Below, in pieces: positions 1 through 8,793 of a stretch of DNA of 64,000 bases. The DNA lies in NCBI GenBank assembly GCA_002346645.1, contig DEAD01000008.1, positions 124,001 through 188,000 on the forward strand. The letters run 5' to 3'. A model generated the notes under the pieces. It had not been told where the DNA came from and did not search any database. It saw nothing but the letters and a program-made list of their open reading frames with translations. The number at the start of each line of letters is the position of its first letter. Position 1 is the stretch's first letter. The translations under genes and the position numbers were made by a program. The DNA comes from Dehalococcoidia bacterium UBA2991 (lineage in GTDB: Bacteria; Chloroflexota; Dehalococcoidia; Tepidiformales; Tepidiformaceae).

Positions 1-2
1 AC

Positions 3-1178
3 GCGCCGGCGGCAGTAATGCTAGCGATGTACATAGCCGCAGGAGAGAAGCAGGGGGTTCCTGCAGAGAAGCTGCGAGGTACAGTCCAGAATGACGTCCT
101 GAAAGAGTACGTAGCACGCGGAACCTACATATTTCCCCCCGGGCCCAGTGTGCGGCTCGCCGCCGACGTAATGGCATTCTGCGCCAAAGAGGTTCCTCTT
201 TGGAATACAGTTAGCGTTAGTGGATATCACATTCGTGATGCCGGATCGACAGCAGCACAGGAGATTGGATTCACCTTTGCCAACGCCTGTACGTACATCG
301 AAGCAGCCTTAGCACGAGGCCTCGAGATCGACGATTTCGCACCCCGTATTAGTTGGATCTTCAACACTCACAACCACTTCTTCGAAGAGATCGCAAAATA
401 CCGGGCCCTTAGACGCCTGTGGGCAAAATTACTGAAAGAGAAGTACGGCGCTCAAAACCCGCGGTCAATGATGCTACGCACACACTCGCAGACAGGAGGC
501 AGCACTCTTGTAGCCCAACAGCCAGAAAACAATATCGTGCGGGCTGCAATCCAAACGCTAGCTGCTGTGACAGGCGGAGTGCAGAGCATCGCCTTAAGCT
601 GCTTCGATGAGGCTTTAGCGCTACCCACTGACGAAGCACAGCGCATCGCGCTCCGCACCCAGCAAATCATTGCCCACGAAACAGGCGCCGCAGATACGAT
701 TGATCCGTTCGCAGGAAGCTACTATGTAGAACACCTAACAAACGACCTGGAACACCAAGCGATCGCAATAATGGACGAAGTGGAGAGCATGGGCGGTTCT
801 GTTCCCGCGATCGAAAGTGGATGGATGCAGAACCAGATTGCAGAAGCGAGTTGGCAACATCAGCAGAAGGTGGATGAGGGATCGGAGATAGTAGTTGGAG
901 TCAACGACTATCAAGAAGGGGGCGACCAGCCGCAAACAATCTTCAAGGTGGACCGGCGACTCGTAGACGAGCAATTAGGGCGCCTACGCCACCATCGTCT
1001 CGAGCGAGATCCTGATGAAGTTGCGAAAACTATCGCGAGACTGAAGGTTGCATGCGAAGGCAATGCAAACCTATTACCGCCCATCCTCGACGCAGTTCGT
1101 GCCTACGCAACATTGGGTGAAATCTGTGGAGCCATGCGCGATACTTTCGGGGAATACCAGGCGCCCACTGTTATCTAG
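3..1178 (+). CDS. Methylmalonyl-CoA mutase large (substrate-binding) subunit, 5' end outside window
   Basis: Large subunit of a split adenosylcobalamin-dependent methylmalonyl-CoA mutase, which interconverts (R)-methylmalonyl-CoA and succinyl-CoA in propionyl-CoA metabolism. The reading frame is open to the left edge: codons before the first ATG (18) read A-P-A-A-V, which matches the conserved family segment, so the N-terminal part lies upstream. The segment SGYHIRDAG carries the active-site His of the family, and the C-terminal third has the usual end of the TIM-barrel subunit. There is no cobalamin-binding domain (no DxHxxG motif), so a separate small B12-binding subunit must be encoded elsewhere. 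An ethylmalonyl- or isobutyryl-CoA mutase cannot be excluded. The gene ends in TAG, and a zinc-ribbon gene follows 26 nt later on the same strand. Confidence 0.9.
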   Translation, partial: APAAVMLAMYIAAGEKQGVPAEKLRGTVQNDVLKEYVARGTYIFPPGPSVRLAADVMAFCAKEVPLWNTVSVSGYHIRDAGSTAAQEIGFTFANACTYIEAALARGLEIDDFAPRISWIFNTHNHFFEEIAKYRALRRLWAKLLKEKYGAQNPRSMMLRTHSQTGGSTLVAQQPENNIVRAAIQTLAAVTGGVQSIALSCFDEALALPTDEAQRIALRTQQIIAHETGAADTIDPFAGSYYVEHLTNDLEHQAIAIMDEVESMGGSVPAIESGWMQNQIAEASWQHQQKVDEGSEIVVGVNDYQEGGDQPQTIFKVDRRLVDEQLGRLRHHRLERDPDEVAKTIARLKVACEGNANLLPPILDAVRAYATLGEICGAMRDTFGEYQAPTVI

Positions 1179-1204
1179 CTCGCCCAATTCCTAGGAGGAA
1201 TCCC

Positions 1205-1426
1205 ATGCCAGAAGAAACAGCCACTCTTTCGTATTCCTGCACCAAGTGTTCGAACCCCGCATTCAAAGAGGAAGAGATTCGCGCTACAGGAAAGTATGGG
1301 CGGTTCTTCGACATGCAGAGCAAGAAATTCACTGCCGTGATTTGCGAGAACTGCGGCTATACGGATTTTTATCGCATGCAGAGCGGCCGGGCTGGAAACG
1401 TCTTGGACTTCCTCTCAGGCGGATAA
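1205..1426 (+). CDS. Small zinc-ribbon protein (DUF2082-like)
   Basis: A 73-residue protein with two CxxC knuckles (CTKC near residue 12 and CENC near 48) separated by about 30 residues. This is the layout of the zinc-ribbon nucleic-acid-binding family DUF2082. The motif KYGRFFDMQSKKFTAVIC is typical of that family. A strong ribosome site AGGAGG lies 8 nt before the ATG. It may be cotranscribed with the mutase gene upstream, and a CoA-transferase gene converges from the other side. Zinc binding is well supported by the cysteines; the cellular role is unknown. Confidence 0.8.
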   Translation: MPEETATLSYSCTKCSNPAFKEEEIRATGKYGRFFDMQSKKFTAVICENCGYTDFYRMQSGRAGNVLDFLSGG

Positions 1427-1443
1427 AACCTTGGATAGCAATC

Positions 1444-2628
1444 TCAGATAACGGACGCCCCCCGCAGGTCTTCTATGTCCTGCCAGGAGTAGCCTAGTTT
1501 TGTAAGGTAACGCTCAGTAGAGTCGCCAAGTTCTGGTGGCGGTGCCAGCTCCGTCAAAGGTTGGCGACCAAACTCGATAGGGCAGCCTGCAATTAGCATC
1601 TGTCCCAGCGTCGGATGAGGCATTGTGGCAATGTACCCGTTAGCGCGAGCCTGAGAGTCGTCGAGGATTTCTGCGTAAGTCTGCACTGGTCCACAAAAGA
1701 TATCGCGCGCACGAAAACGCGCGATCCACTTTTCATTCGAACCAGTTCTGATAGCAGCTTCGAGTTCAGGCATGATTTCGGTCATGCCTGAGGCGCGAGC
1801 TTGGTCATTTGGATAACGATCCGCAAGATCTTGAAGGCCAAGCTCGTCGCAAAGAGCAGCGAACTTTTCAGTAGTTGCTCCCCCTATGACAATCCAACCA
1901 TCATTAGTTTGAAAGGCTCTCCAAACCGCCCGAGGAGTAAGGAGGGGATGGCCCAAATCAGCGCGCGGAGAGGACTTACCAGTAAAAGACTGGTTGTTGA
2001 TTTCCCACGACTGAAGGGCAATCTGGGAGCCATAAAGAGAAACATCGACTTGCTCCCCTTCACCAGTTCTCTCCCGTTTAACGAGAGCAGCTAGGATGCC
2101 GGAACAGAGCAACAGGGCTCCCACCTGATCTGCAATAGCGGCACCAGTGGGCGTAGGGGAACCTCCGTCAGAACCACTACGCAACATGACACCCCCAGCA
2201 GCCTGCCCAATGATGTCGTTACCAGGGACTTGAGTTAGGTCGCCGTGAGGACCGAAGGCAGAACCACACGCATAAACGAGGCCAGGATTGATGGCGGATA
2301 GAGTGTCGTAATCAAACCCGAGGCGATCCATCGCTCCAGGACGCATATTGCTTACTACCACATCAACTTGCTCAACAAAGCGGTAGACAATATCGCGGGC
2401 CTCTGGACAACGCACGTCCAGCGCAACACTGTGCTTACCCCGGTCGTGAGCAACGAAATACGGAGTGGGCGGAGCTTTCCTTCCGCCAACACCCCTGCCA
2501 CGTTCACCTTCACGGTGTTCGATCTTAATAATCTCAGCACCCATGTCCCCTAAAAGCACGGTTGCATAGGGGCCCTGCTGGGCCCAGGTGAAATCTAGAA
2601 CACGAATACCTTCAAGTGGACGTCCCAT
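1444..2628 (-). CDS. CaiB/BaiF CoA-transferase family protein
   Basis: Class III CoA-transferase of 394 residues, the normal length. It moves CoA between carboxylic acids. The N-terminal signature LLGDMGAEIIKIEHREGERG and the segment IADQVGA, with the conserved catalytic Asp (the family forms an aspartyl-CoA mixed anhydride), are both present. The C-terminal part has the usual GCPIEFG...ERYLTKLGYSWQDIEDLR end. Start ATG at 2628 is preceded by GAGGGAG. It stands alone on the minus strand, converging with the zinc-ribbon gene. The substrate cannot be told from sequence. Confidence 0.9.
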   Translation of the reverse strand: MGRPLEGIRVLDFTWAQQGPYATVLLGDMGAEIIKIEHREGERGRGVGGRKAPPTPYFVAHDRGKHSVALDVRCPEARDIVYRFVEQVDVVVSNMRPGAMDRLGFDYDTLSAINPGLVYACGSAFGPHGDLTQVPGNDIIGQAAGGVMLRSGSDGGSPTPTGAAIADQVGALLLCSGILAALVKRERTGEGEQVDVSLYGSQIALQSWEINNQSFTGKSSPRADLGHPLLTPRAVWRAFQTNDGWIVIGGATTEKFAALCDELGLQDLADRYPNDQARASGMTEIMPELEAAIRTGSNEKWIARFRARDIFCGPVQTYAEILDDSQARANGYIATMPHPTLGQMLIAGCPIEFGRQPLTELAPPPELGDSTERYLTKLGYSWQDIEDLRGASVI

Positions 2629-2796
2629 GGCACTCCCTCAATAGTCGAGAGCAGCATGGCACAAGGGCTGGGAGGGGCGCGAGGGGTTTGGGTCGGACCA
2701 TGGACAGCTACACAATCCCTCGGACCCCACAGAGACCACTAATGCACCTGACTAAATCCAATGGCATCAAACGCCTCGTGCCTGGTCCTTTTCTAC

Positions 2797-3813
2797 CTAT
2801 GTAACCAACCTTACTTTTATGGAGCCAGAAGCTTTGTCGTCGGCGGTACGGAAGGCTTCGCCGGCCTCTTCTAGAGGGAAAGTGTGGGTAACTAGGGGCT
2901 GGAGAGGTTCAAGGAGCTCGTCGAGAAGATCGGTGGCCATGCCAAACTCACTGCGAGGTCCGGATCGGCCATAGCAGACAGTCCCAACAAGTCGGACCTC
3001 CTTTAAAAGGAGAGGAGTGACAGGCAATGCAAAGTCACTGTCAAAGGCACCGAGCATGACTACAGTGCCTCGGTTCCGGACGATGGAGATGCCCTCGGCA
3101 ATGGTTGGGGCATTACCACCAACCGTCTCGATGACAGCATCGACTGGAAGACCCTTCAGTTCCCTACGAGCGGCCTTACCGTCGGGAAAGGTCGCAGTAG
3201 CACCAAGGGCCAGGGCCATCTCAGCCTGAAAAGGATGGCGAGCGGTAATGAATATCTCAGTGGCACCTGCTCGCCGAGCTACAAGTAAGTTAGTAAGGCC
3301 CACTGTCCCTGCACCTAGTATTACAGCACGGCTACCAAGCCGGATTCCCGACTCATTTACCGCATGCACTGCAACTGCAACGGGCTCAGCGAGGGAACCA
3401 TCCTCAGGCGGAACACGATCGGGAAGCGAGTAAACAGAGGTCGCGGGAGCAAGCATGAACTCTGCCATACCCCCTGCACCGTCGCCACCAAGGAAGACCC
3501 GATTCTGGCAGTGCCAAGTGTTGCCCGTCAGGCATTCGTAACATTTGAAACAGATTGCTACAGGTTCCACGGAGACTTTAGCACCCGTTTCTAGTTCGAC
3601 CCCATCTCCGACAGCTTCAACAACACCACCGACCTCGTGACCAGGAATACCCTCAGGGAAACCACCCCGTCGATAGGTATGCAAATCGCTACCACAAATA
3701 CCAGCCCCAACCACTCGCAATCGCACCCAGCCAGGAGGGGGGTCTTTCAACTCTCGTTCAGTTACATCGACAGCACTGGGACCAGACCAGGAAACGGCAC
3801 GCATACTAGCCAT
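2797..3813 (-). CDS. Zinc-dependent alcohol dehydrogenase (MDR family)
   Basis: Medium-chain dehydrogenase/reductase of 338 residues. ICGSDLHTY and GHEVGGVVEAVG give the catalytic zinc ligands. CFKCYECLTGNTWHC gives the four structural-zinc cysteines. VILGAGTVGLTNL is the Rossmann nucleotide loop. Relatives include threonine 3-dehydrogenase and polyol dehydrogenases; the substrate is unknown. Two in-frame ATGs (3813 and 3804) are possible starts. The gene lies downstream of nothing obvious and upstream of the CoA-transferase on the same strand, with a 168-nt gap (2629-2796) in which I see no feature. Confidence 0.88.
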   Translation of the reverse strand: MASMRAVSWSGPSAVDVTERELKDPPPGWVRLRVVGAGICGSDLHTYRRGGFPEGIPGHEVGGVVEAVGDGVELETGAKVSVEPVAICFKCYECLTGNTWHCQNRVFLGGDGAGGMAEFMLAPATSVYSLPDRVPPEDGSLAEPVAVAVHAVNESGIRLGSRAVILGAGTVGLTNLLVARRAGATEIFITARHPFQAEMALALGATATFPDGKAARRELKGLPVDAVIETVGGNAPTIAEGISIVRNRGTVVMLGAFDSDFALPVTPLLLKEVRLVGTVCYGRSGPRSEFGMATDLLDELLEPLQPLVTHTFPLEEAGEAFRTADDKASGSIKVRLVT

Positions 3814-3893
3814 GGGGCCATGATACCGGGGAGTACCCGCAGAGATCCCCAGGAACGGTATGCTGGGCCAGCAAGCACCCTTCTGGAGAGACC

Positions 3894-4199
3894 GTGACCC
3901 CAGAGTTCAACCGGGATTGTTTTGCTCTCATAGCTAACCGGATGCGAAGCGTTACAGTCTTCACCTACTGGATTGGTATAGCTGTCGTAATCGCGGCCGC
4001 GCTAGGTGTGCTGATCATGTTGGCGATCCTGGTCAACCCTCTCACATCAACACTAGCCGGCGTTATCGTGATAGCACTGGGCGTCACTATGACAGGTGCA
4101 CGCCGAGGACCTCGTCTGCCCCCAGAGTTGCTCTTCTACGCAGCACTTGCATTGGTTCCGCTCTTCATCGCCTTAGCACTGATCGTTGCCGTAACGTGA
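3894..4199 (+). CDS. Small integral membrane protein, unknown
   Basis: A 101-residue protein starting at GTG. After about 20 polar residues it has three hydrophobic stretches (about residues 24-48, 52-68 and 79-100), separated by a short basic loop (GARRGPRLPPE). It is probably an inner-membrane protein with three spans. I recognise no family. It stands alone between two minus-strand genes, so it needs its own promoter in 3814-3893, but no clear one is visible. Confidence 0.55.
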   Translation: MTPEFNRDCFALIANRMRSVTVFTYWIGIAVVIAAALGVLIMLAILVNPLTSTLAGVIVIALGVTMTGARRGPRLPPELLFYAALALVPLFIALALIVAVT

Positions 4200-4299
4200 C
4201 CCCGCCCTTTGCTTAGGCCCCACCTACTTAGAAGCAGTTACCAGACAACACGTGCAACGAACCGCCGCCGGCCGATGGCTATAAATGAAGTAAGGGCTG

Positions 4300-5037
4300 T
4301 TACGCCCGTTTAGTAGCCCTAGACACTCCGGCAGCGAGCAGCCGTTCCGCCTCTTTTAAGTCAGTGGCGGTGTCAATGTCGTACCAAAAGTGACCACTGA
4401 CATCCACAGTCCCCAGACAGCCATCACGAGCAAGGAGGGCCATGATGACGCTTAGGCCGCAATCCTTAGGGGCAGCGGCAACTGCTTCCCAAACCACCGG
4501 CGAGCAAATAAAAGCGCCAGCATCGAGCGCATCCCAATCCGCTAATTCCTTGCCGATTGCGGTCACAAAGCCAGTGCTAGCTATAGCAAGTTTGGTAGCT
4601 TCCTCAACGTAGGCTTCGGGACGGGCAGAGGAATCCGCAGCAACACGACAGGTCCTTCCCAGGGGTTGAGCAGCGGCAGACTGCAGTAGTTCCAGAATTA
4701 GGCCAGTTGAAAAGGCATGGTCACACATAACCAGAAGGAACGGTTCGTCCCCACACCAGGACCGAGCCGCTGAGAGGGAGTAAGAAGCACCCTTATGAAA
4801 GAGAGGGTTAGCTGCAAACTCTACGGGCAGACTTGACCCCTCCAGAGCTCCCTTACGCACAGCACTTTCGCCATAGCCAGTCACAACCAAAGCCTGCTCA
4901 AGGCCTGCCTCAGCCAAGGCGTGCAATGTGTGGCTAACTAGGGGCCTTCCTGCCAAAGAAACGAGGGGTTTGGGAAGGCCTGGACTGGCCCCACTCAAGC
5001 GTTGCCCAAGACCTGCCGCAAGAACAACTGCCCTCAT
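4300..5037 (-). CDS. NTP-transferase domain protein (sugar- or inositol-phosphate nucleotidyltransferase type)
   Basis: Single-domain nucleotidyltransferase of 245 residues. The N-terminal AVVLAAGLGQRL and KPLVSLAGRPL are the nucleotide-binding signature. The segment VMCDHAF resembles the MCDH-type motif of CTP:inositol-1-phosphate cytidylyltransferases. A terminal WYDIDTATDLKEAERLL block is typical of this group. It would transfer a nucleotidyl group to a sugar or alcohol phosphate. The gene is divergent from the ABC transporter. Cytidylyl specificity is only a suggestion from the motif; MobA-like or sugar-phosphate activity is also possible. Confidence 0.75.
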   Translation of the reverse strand: MRAVVLAAGLGQRLSGASPGLPKPLVSLAGRPLVSHTLHALAEAGLEQALVVTGYGESAVRKGALEGSSLPVEFAANPLFHKGASYSLSAARSWCGDEPFLLVMCDHAFSTGLILELLQSAAAQPLGRTCRVAADSSARPEAYVEEATKLAIASTGFVTAIGKELADWDALDAGAFICSPVVWEAVAAAPKDCGLSVIMALLARDGCLGTVDVSGHFWYDIDTATDLKEAERLLAAGVSRATKRA

Positions 5038-5224
5038 GCACGCTCCGCAAGGCTTATGCCCACAATTGCGAGTTGATCTTATCCGATTGAAGAGATGCAG
5101 GGGGTTGATAGGAGGGCCTATCTAGGATACTTTGCCATGGCTAACATTAAGATCGAGGTCAAGTTTGAAAGGGCTGGAGATACTCAAGCGCACCCGTTTA
5201 GGGAAGGATCTGGAACCTTCCTCA

Positions 5225-6244
5225 ATGGCGGCTGCGGGCCTCCTCACAAAGAACCTCTCCTTTTCCTATGGAGATGCCAACACAATTGATGAAGTATCTA
5301 TCAATGTTCCCTGGGGAACGGTGACGGCCCTACTTGGACCAAGTGGCTGCGGTAAAACAACCCTGCTGCGACTAATTGCTGGACTAGAGCGCCCAAAGTC
5401 TGGAACTATTCAAACCGCCCGGGAGACACTAAGTACCTCTGACCACATAACACCACCAGAAAAGCGACGCATAGGCATGGTGTTTCAAGAAGGGGCACTT
5501 TTCCCCCATCTGAGCGTAGCCGAGAACGTGGCATTTGGTCTGGATAAGGAAGCATTGCGCAACCAGGCAGTCGAATCAGCTCTCGAACTCGTAGGGCTCT
5601 CGGGAATGGGGTCACGTTCACCAGAATCACTCTCCGGGGGCCAACGTCAGCGTGTGGCCCTAGCCAGGGCATTGGCACCAAAGCCCGAGGTGCTATTACT
5701 TGACGAACCCTTTGCAAACCTCGATCCGGCCCTTCGTGTGGAATTACGAACCGAAATGGCCACGTTGCTGCAGCAGCTCAACATCACGAGCGTTTTCGTA
5801 ACCCACGACCAAGAGGAAGCGTTCGTGATGGGAGCCCAGGTTATCGTGATGCGAAACGGTCAGGTGCTTCAATGCGCAACGCCTAGCGAGCTTTACAGTC
5901 GCCCCGCAAACCGCTGGGTAGCCACCTTTGTAGGTGAGGCAAACGTATTGCCTGGGAAGGGTGGAACAAATTCGGCCGAAACAATCGTGGGCTCTGTGCC
6001 ACTAGCCGAAGCAGCACCCGAGGAATGCGAAGTACTGCTTCGGCCCGAACATCTCGCATTGGATGCAGGCGAAGGATGGGAAGTTGAACAGCTCGAGTTC
6101 TACGGCCATGACACGCTCTTCATCGTGCGTGGCCAGCACGATCAGCGGTTGATGGTGCGCACGGGAGGCTCGCCCCGCTACGGAACTGGTGATCGGATCT
6201 CCGTCCACTACCAAGGCCCCCCTACCGTCGCCTTCGAAGCTTAA
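5225..6244 (+). CDS. ABC transporter ATP-binding protein, Fe(III)/FbpC type
   Basis: ATPase subunit of a binding-protein-dependent importer, 339 residues from the ATG at 5225. Walker A GPSGCGKT is at residues 38-45, the Q-loop is VFQEGALFP, the signature LSGGQ is at 136-140, and Walker B with LLLDEPFANLD is near 156-166. A TOBE-like C-terminal region follows (LLRPEHLALDAG). The frame is open back to a TTG at 5132, but those 31 residues do not look like the family, so I chose 5225. The fused permease follows 5 nt downstream, so the two form an operon. An iron or other inorganic ion is the likely substrate. No solute-binding protein is encoded nearby. Confidence 0.88.
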   Translation: MAAAGLLTKNLSFSYGDANTIDEVSINVPWGTVTALLGPSGCGKTTLLRLIAGLERPKSGTIQTARETLSTSDHITPPEKRRIGMVFQEGALFPHLSVAENVAFGLDKEALRNQAVESALELVGLSGMGSRSPESLSGGQRQRVALARALAPKPEVLLLDEPFANLDPALRVELRTEMATLLQQLNITSVFVTHDQEEAFVMGAQVIVMRNGQVLQCATPSELYSRPANRWVATFVGEANVLPGKGGTNSAETIVGSVPLAEAAPEECEVLLRPEHLALDAGEGWEVEQLEFYGHDTLFIVRGQHDQRLMVRTGGSPRYGTGDRISVHYQGPPTVAFEA

Positions 6245-6249
6245 CAATT

Positions 6250-7881
6250 GTGCTTCATGTGCCAGCCCTATTAAGGGCCGTCATACGGGCGGCAGGCCTA
6301 CGTGGACCACTGTGGTTGTGGCTGCCTGCCCTGATCATCGCAACACTCTTCCTCATCCCAATCGGCTACCTCGTTGCTCGGAACATCACTGAAGGGAGCG
6401 CGACATTCACAATTCTTTTTTCGAGCAGTACTGCCAAGCCTCTAATGAATACTCTGTTACTAGCCCTGAGCGTTTCGGCAGCAGCAGCAGCAATTGGCAC
6501 GTTGCTAGCTTGGCTTACGATGAGAACCGACCTGCCTCTACGGGGAGCCTGGAGGATTATCTGCCCACTACCGTTGGTACTGCCGTCATTCGTTGCAGCC
6601 GCGGCCTTGCAGGCCGCGCTCTCGCCTGGTGGACTCGCAGAGGAAGTGCTACATCCCTTTGGACTGCAGTCCCCTACCCGAATGGAAGGCTTTTGGGGAT
6701 CATTCTTCATCCTGACAGCAGTCTGCTATCCGTATGTATACCTCCCTGCAGCAGCACGCATTGGAGGACTACCACCCTCTTTGGAGGAAGCGTCTCGGCT
6801 TTTAGGTAAAGGTGGCCTGGGTACTTTTCGGCGGGTGATCTGGCCACAGGTACGCTCCGCCATCCAAGCTGGAACCCTGCTCACCTTCCTATACGTGGTC
6901 AGCGACTTTGGCGTTGTCAAACTAATGGGCTTCGAGACTCTTTCCACTAACGTGTTCGTAAACCGCCTCTACGACGCACCTCTAGCTTTCGCCCTGGGAA
7001 TTATTCTGGCCGTCGTTGCACTGGCAGTGGCCGGACTTGAACGGGCATCAGCAAACCGTTCACAGATCCAATTGGCCCCTAGCGGCATCCGAGCAAGGCG
7101 GGTTGCCCTAGGCCCATGGAAAATCCCCGCAACGCTGGGGGCATTCCTCGCAGTAGGAGCAGGACTGCTAGCACCCATTTCGGTATTAGCTTGGTGGGCA
7201 ATCCGAGGCCTTACCGGCACTGGTAGTGGCTTTGATCGAACCCGTGTGGAGCTTTCAGCACTTGGAGAGCCCGTTCTCAACACGGTTGTAACCGGGCTGG
7301 TGACCGCGATTTTGGCAATAGCGCTAGTACTTCCCCTGGCCTACCTCACAAGTCGCTATGGAGGACGGGCGGCAGCGGCCTTACATACGATCGTGGCGAG
7401 CAGCTTTGCTGTTCCAGGGCTGCTGATCGCACTTGCCCTCGTGTTCATGGTGCTGCGCATTCCAGGGCTCGATTTCCTCTATCTCTCGCTGCCACTCCTT
7501 GTCTTCGCATACATCGTCCACTTCGGTGTACAGGCGCTACGAAGTGCCGAAGTAGGAGTAGCCACTGTCGACCGCCGTTTGGAAGAAGCCGCAAGAACAC
7601 TAGGCGCAGGGCGACTTCGACGATTTCTAAGAATCGAACTACCTCTTATGGCACCAGCTTTAGCTGCTGGTGCCGGACTGGTATTGCTCTCAACCATGAA
7701 AGAACTACCAGCAACACTACTAGCTGCTCCTGTCGGCTTCGAGACCCTAGCTACACGCATATGGAATGCAAACGAAGATGGCTTCCTAGCAGACATGGGA
7801 CTCACAAGCATTGTTCTGGTTGCGGTCTCAGCTGGGCTTACCTGGCTTCTTGTTATTAGAAACTCAAACCACTTAAATTGA
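6250..7881 (+). CDS. ABC transporter permease, fused two-domain FbpB/ThiP type
   Basis: A 543-residue inner-membrane permease with about 12 hydrophobic segments and two copies of the EAA loop: EEASRLLGKGGLGTFRRVIWP in the N half and EEAARTLGAGRLRRFLRIELP in the C half. This duplicated layout is usual for iron(III) and thiamine importers. Start GTG lies 5 nt after the ATPase stop, suggesting translational coupling. Its 3' end overlaps the converging flavin oxidoreductase gene by 9 nt. The substrate is inferred only from the family. Confidence 0.88.
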   Translation: MLHVPALLRAVIRAAGLRGPLWLWLPALIIATLFLIPIGYLVARNITEGSATFTILFSSSTAKPLMNTLLLALSVSAAAAAIGTLLAWLTMRTDLPLRGAWRIICPLPLVLPSFVAAAALQAALSPGGLAEEVLHPFGLQSPTRMEGFWGSFFILTAVCYPYVYLPAAARIGGLPPSLEEASRLLGKGGLGTFRRVIWPQVRSAIQAGTLLTFLYVVSDFGVVKLMGFETLSTNVFVNRLYDAPLAFALGIILAVVALAVAGLERASANRSQIQLAPSGIRARRVALGPWKIPATLGAFLAVGAGLLAPISVLAWWAIRGLTGTGSGFDRTRVELSALGEPVLNTVVTGLVTAILAIALVLPLAYLTSRYGGRAAAALHTIVASSFAVPGLLIALALVFMVLRIPGLDFLYLSLPLLVFAYIVHFGVQALRSAEVGVATVDRRLEEAARTLGAGRLRRFLRIELPLMAPALAAGAGLVLLSTMKELPATLLAAPVGFETLATRIWNANEDGFLADMGLTSIVLVAVSAGLTWLLVIRNSNHLN

Positions 7882-8793
7882 GAGCTGTTGAAAACGATCG
7901 ATAACGTTTTCGCTAAACCAGGTGATGTCTTTAAATCCTGAGGAGGAAATCGCAACCTCAGCCACACCCACCTCAGCAAAAGCAGCGACTTGCTCCAACA
8001 TATTGTCTGCGTCACCAAAGAAAACACCACTGTGATTCCACTGTGTAACCTTTGCAGAACGTCCCCATCCCCGCGCCATCTGCGCGATACCACCAGCAAT
8101 TTCGTTGGCTTCTTCTCTCGTCTGCCCGCGAGCTAGGATGACATCTGAAGTAACTGCAAGACTTGCAGGATCACGATCAATCCCAAGACATTCCATCCGG
8201 ACCTGTTCGGAGATTTCAGCCACCTGAGAAGGGCCAAGCTGCCAGGTATTGATAGCATTGGCCATACGAGCAGCAAGGCGGAGCAGGGCACCTTTGCGGT
8301 TGAGGCCTACGACAATCGGCGGGTGAGGCTGCTGCACAGGCTTAGGAGAGAAGGTAGCCCCACCCTCTAGACGGTAAAAGCTCCCAAAAAACTCAGTCTT
8401 TTCTTCTGTCCAGAAAGATTTGAGGATCTGGATCCCCTCTTCGAGTTGTTGTATGCGACTAAGAAAGTCGTGCATCTGAAACCCGTAGGGTTTGAAGTCA
8501 GCGTGTTCATAGGCCGTGCCTATACCGAGAACAGCGCGGCCACCGGAAAGCTTGTCGACGGTAGCAACTTGCTTAGCAAGTTGGAGAGGGTGGTGAAAAG
8601 GCATGCCAGTCACATGGGTTCCGAGCCTCAATTTAGTTGTCTGGCTAGCCACCCAACTAAGATAGGTCCACGGATCAGGGGAATCAAAGGAAGGATGATC
8701 AACAACGTAAAAGGAGTCAAAGCCAAGAGCGTCTAACTCGCTAAAATTACCGTCGAGATCACCGCCAGCAGTTGCCACTAGGCCAAACTTCAC
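7873..8793 (-). CDS. LLM-class flavin-dependent oxidoreductase
   Basis: Luciferase-like monooxygenase of 306 residues with a TIM-barrel pattern. Family segments are DSFYVVDHP near the N-terminus, LRLGTHVTGMPFHHP, LSGGRAVLGIGTAYE and GLNRKGALLRLAARMA. Relatives use FMN or coenzyme F420 for oxidation of organic substrates. Start GTG overlaps the stop of the upstream ADC-like gene (GTGA), so the two are translationally coupled. It is the last gene of the minus-strand catabolic block 13712-7873. Cofactor choice (F420 or FMN) cannot be decided here. Confidence 0.87.
   Translation of the reverse strand: MKFGLVATAGGDLDGNFSELDALGFDSFYVVDHPSFDSPDPWTYLSWVASQTTKLRLGTHVTGMPFHHPLQLAKQVATVDKLSGGRAVLGIGTAYEHADFKPYGFQMHDFLSRIQQLEEGIQILKSFWTEEKTEFFGSFYRLEGGATFSPKPVQQPHPPIVVGLNRKGALLRLAARMANAINTWQLGPSQVAEISEQVRMECLGIDRDPASLAVTSDVILARGQTREEANEIAGGIAQMARGWGRSAKVTQWNHSGVFFGDADNMLEQVAAFAEVGVAEVAISSSGFKDITWFSENVIDRFQQLSI

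Noticed and set aside
5137..5289. Short frame from an ATG (MANIKIEV...) overlapping the ABC ATPase start
   Set aside because: About 50 codons, out of frame with the ATPase and without features; coding cannot be supported.
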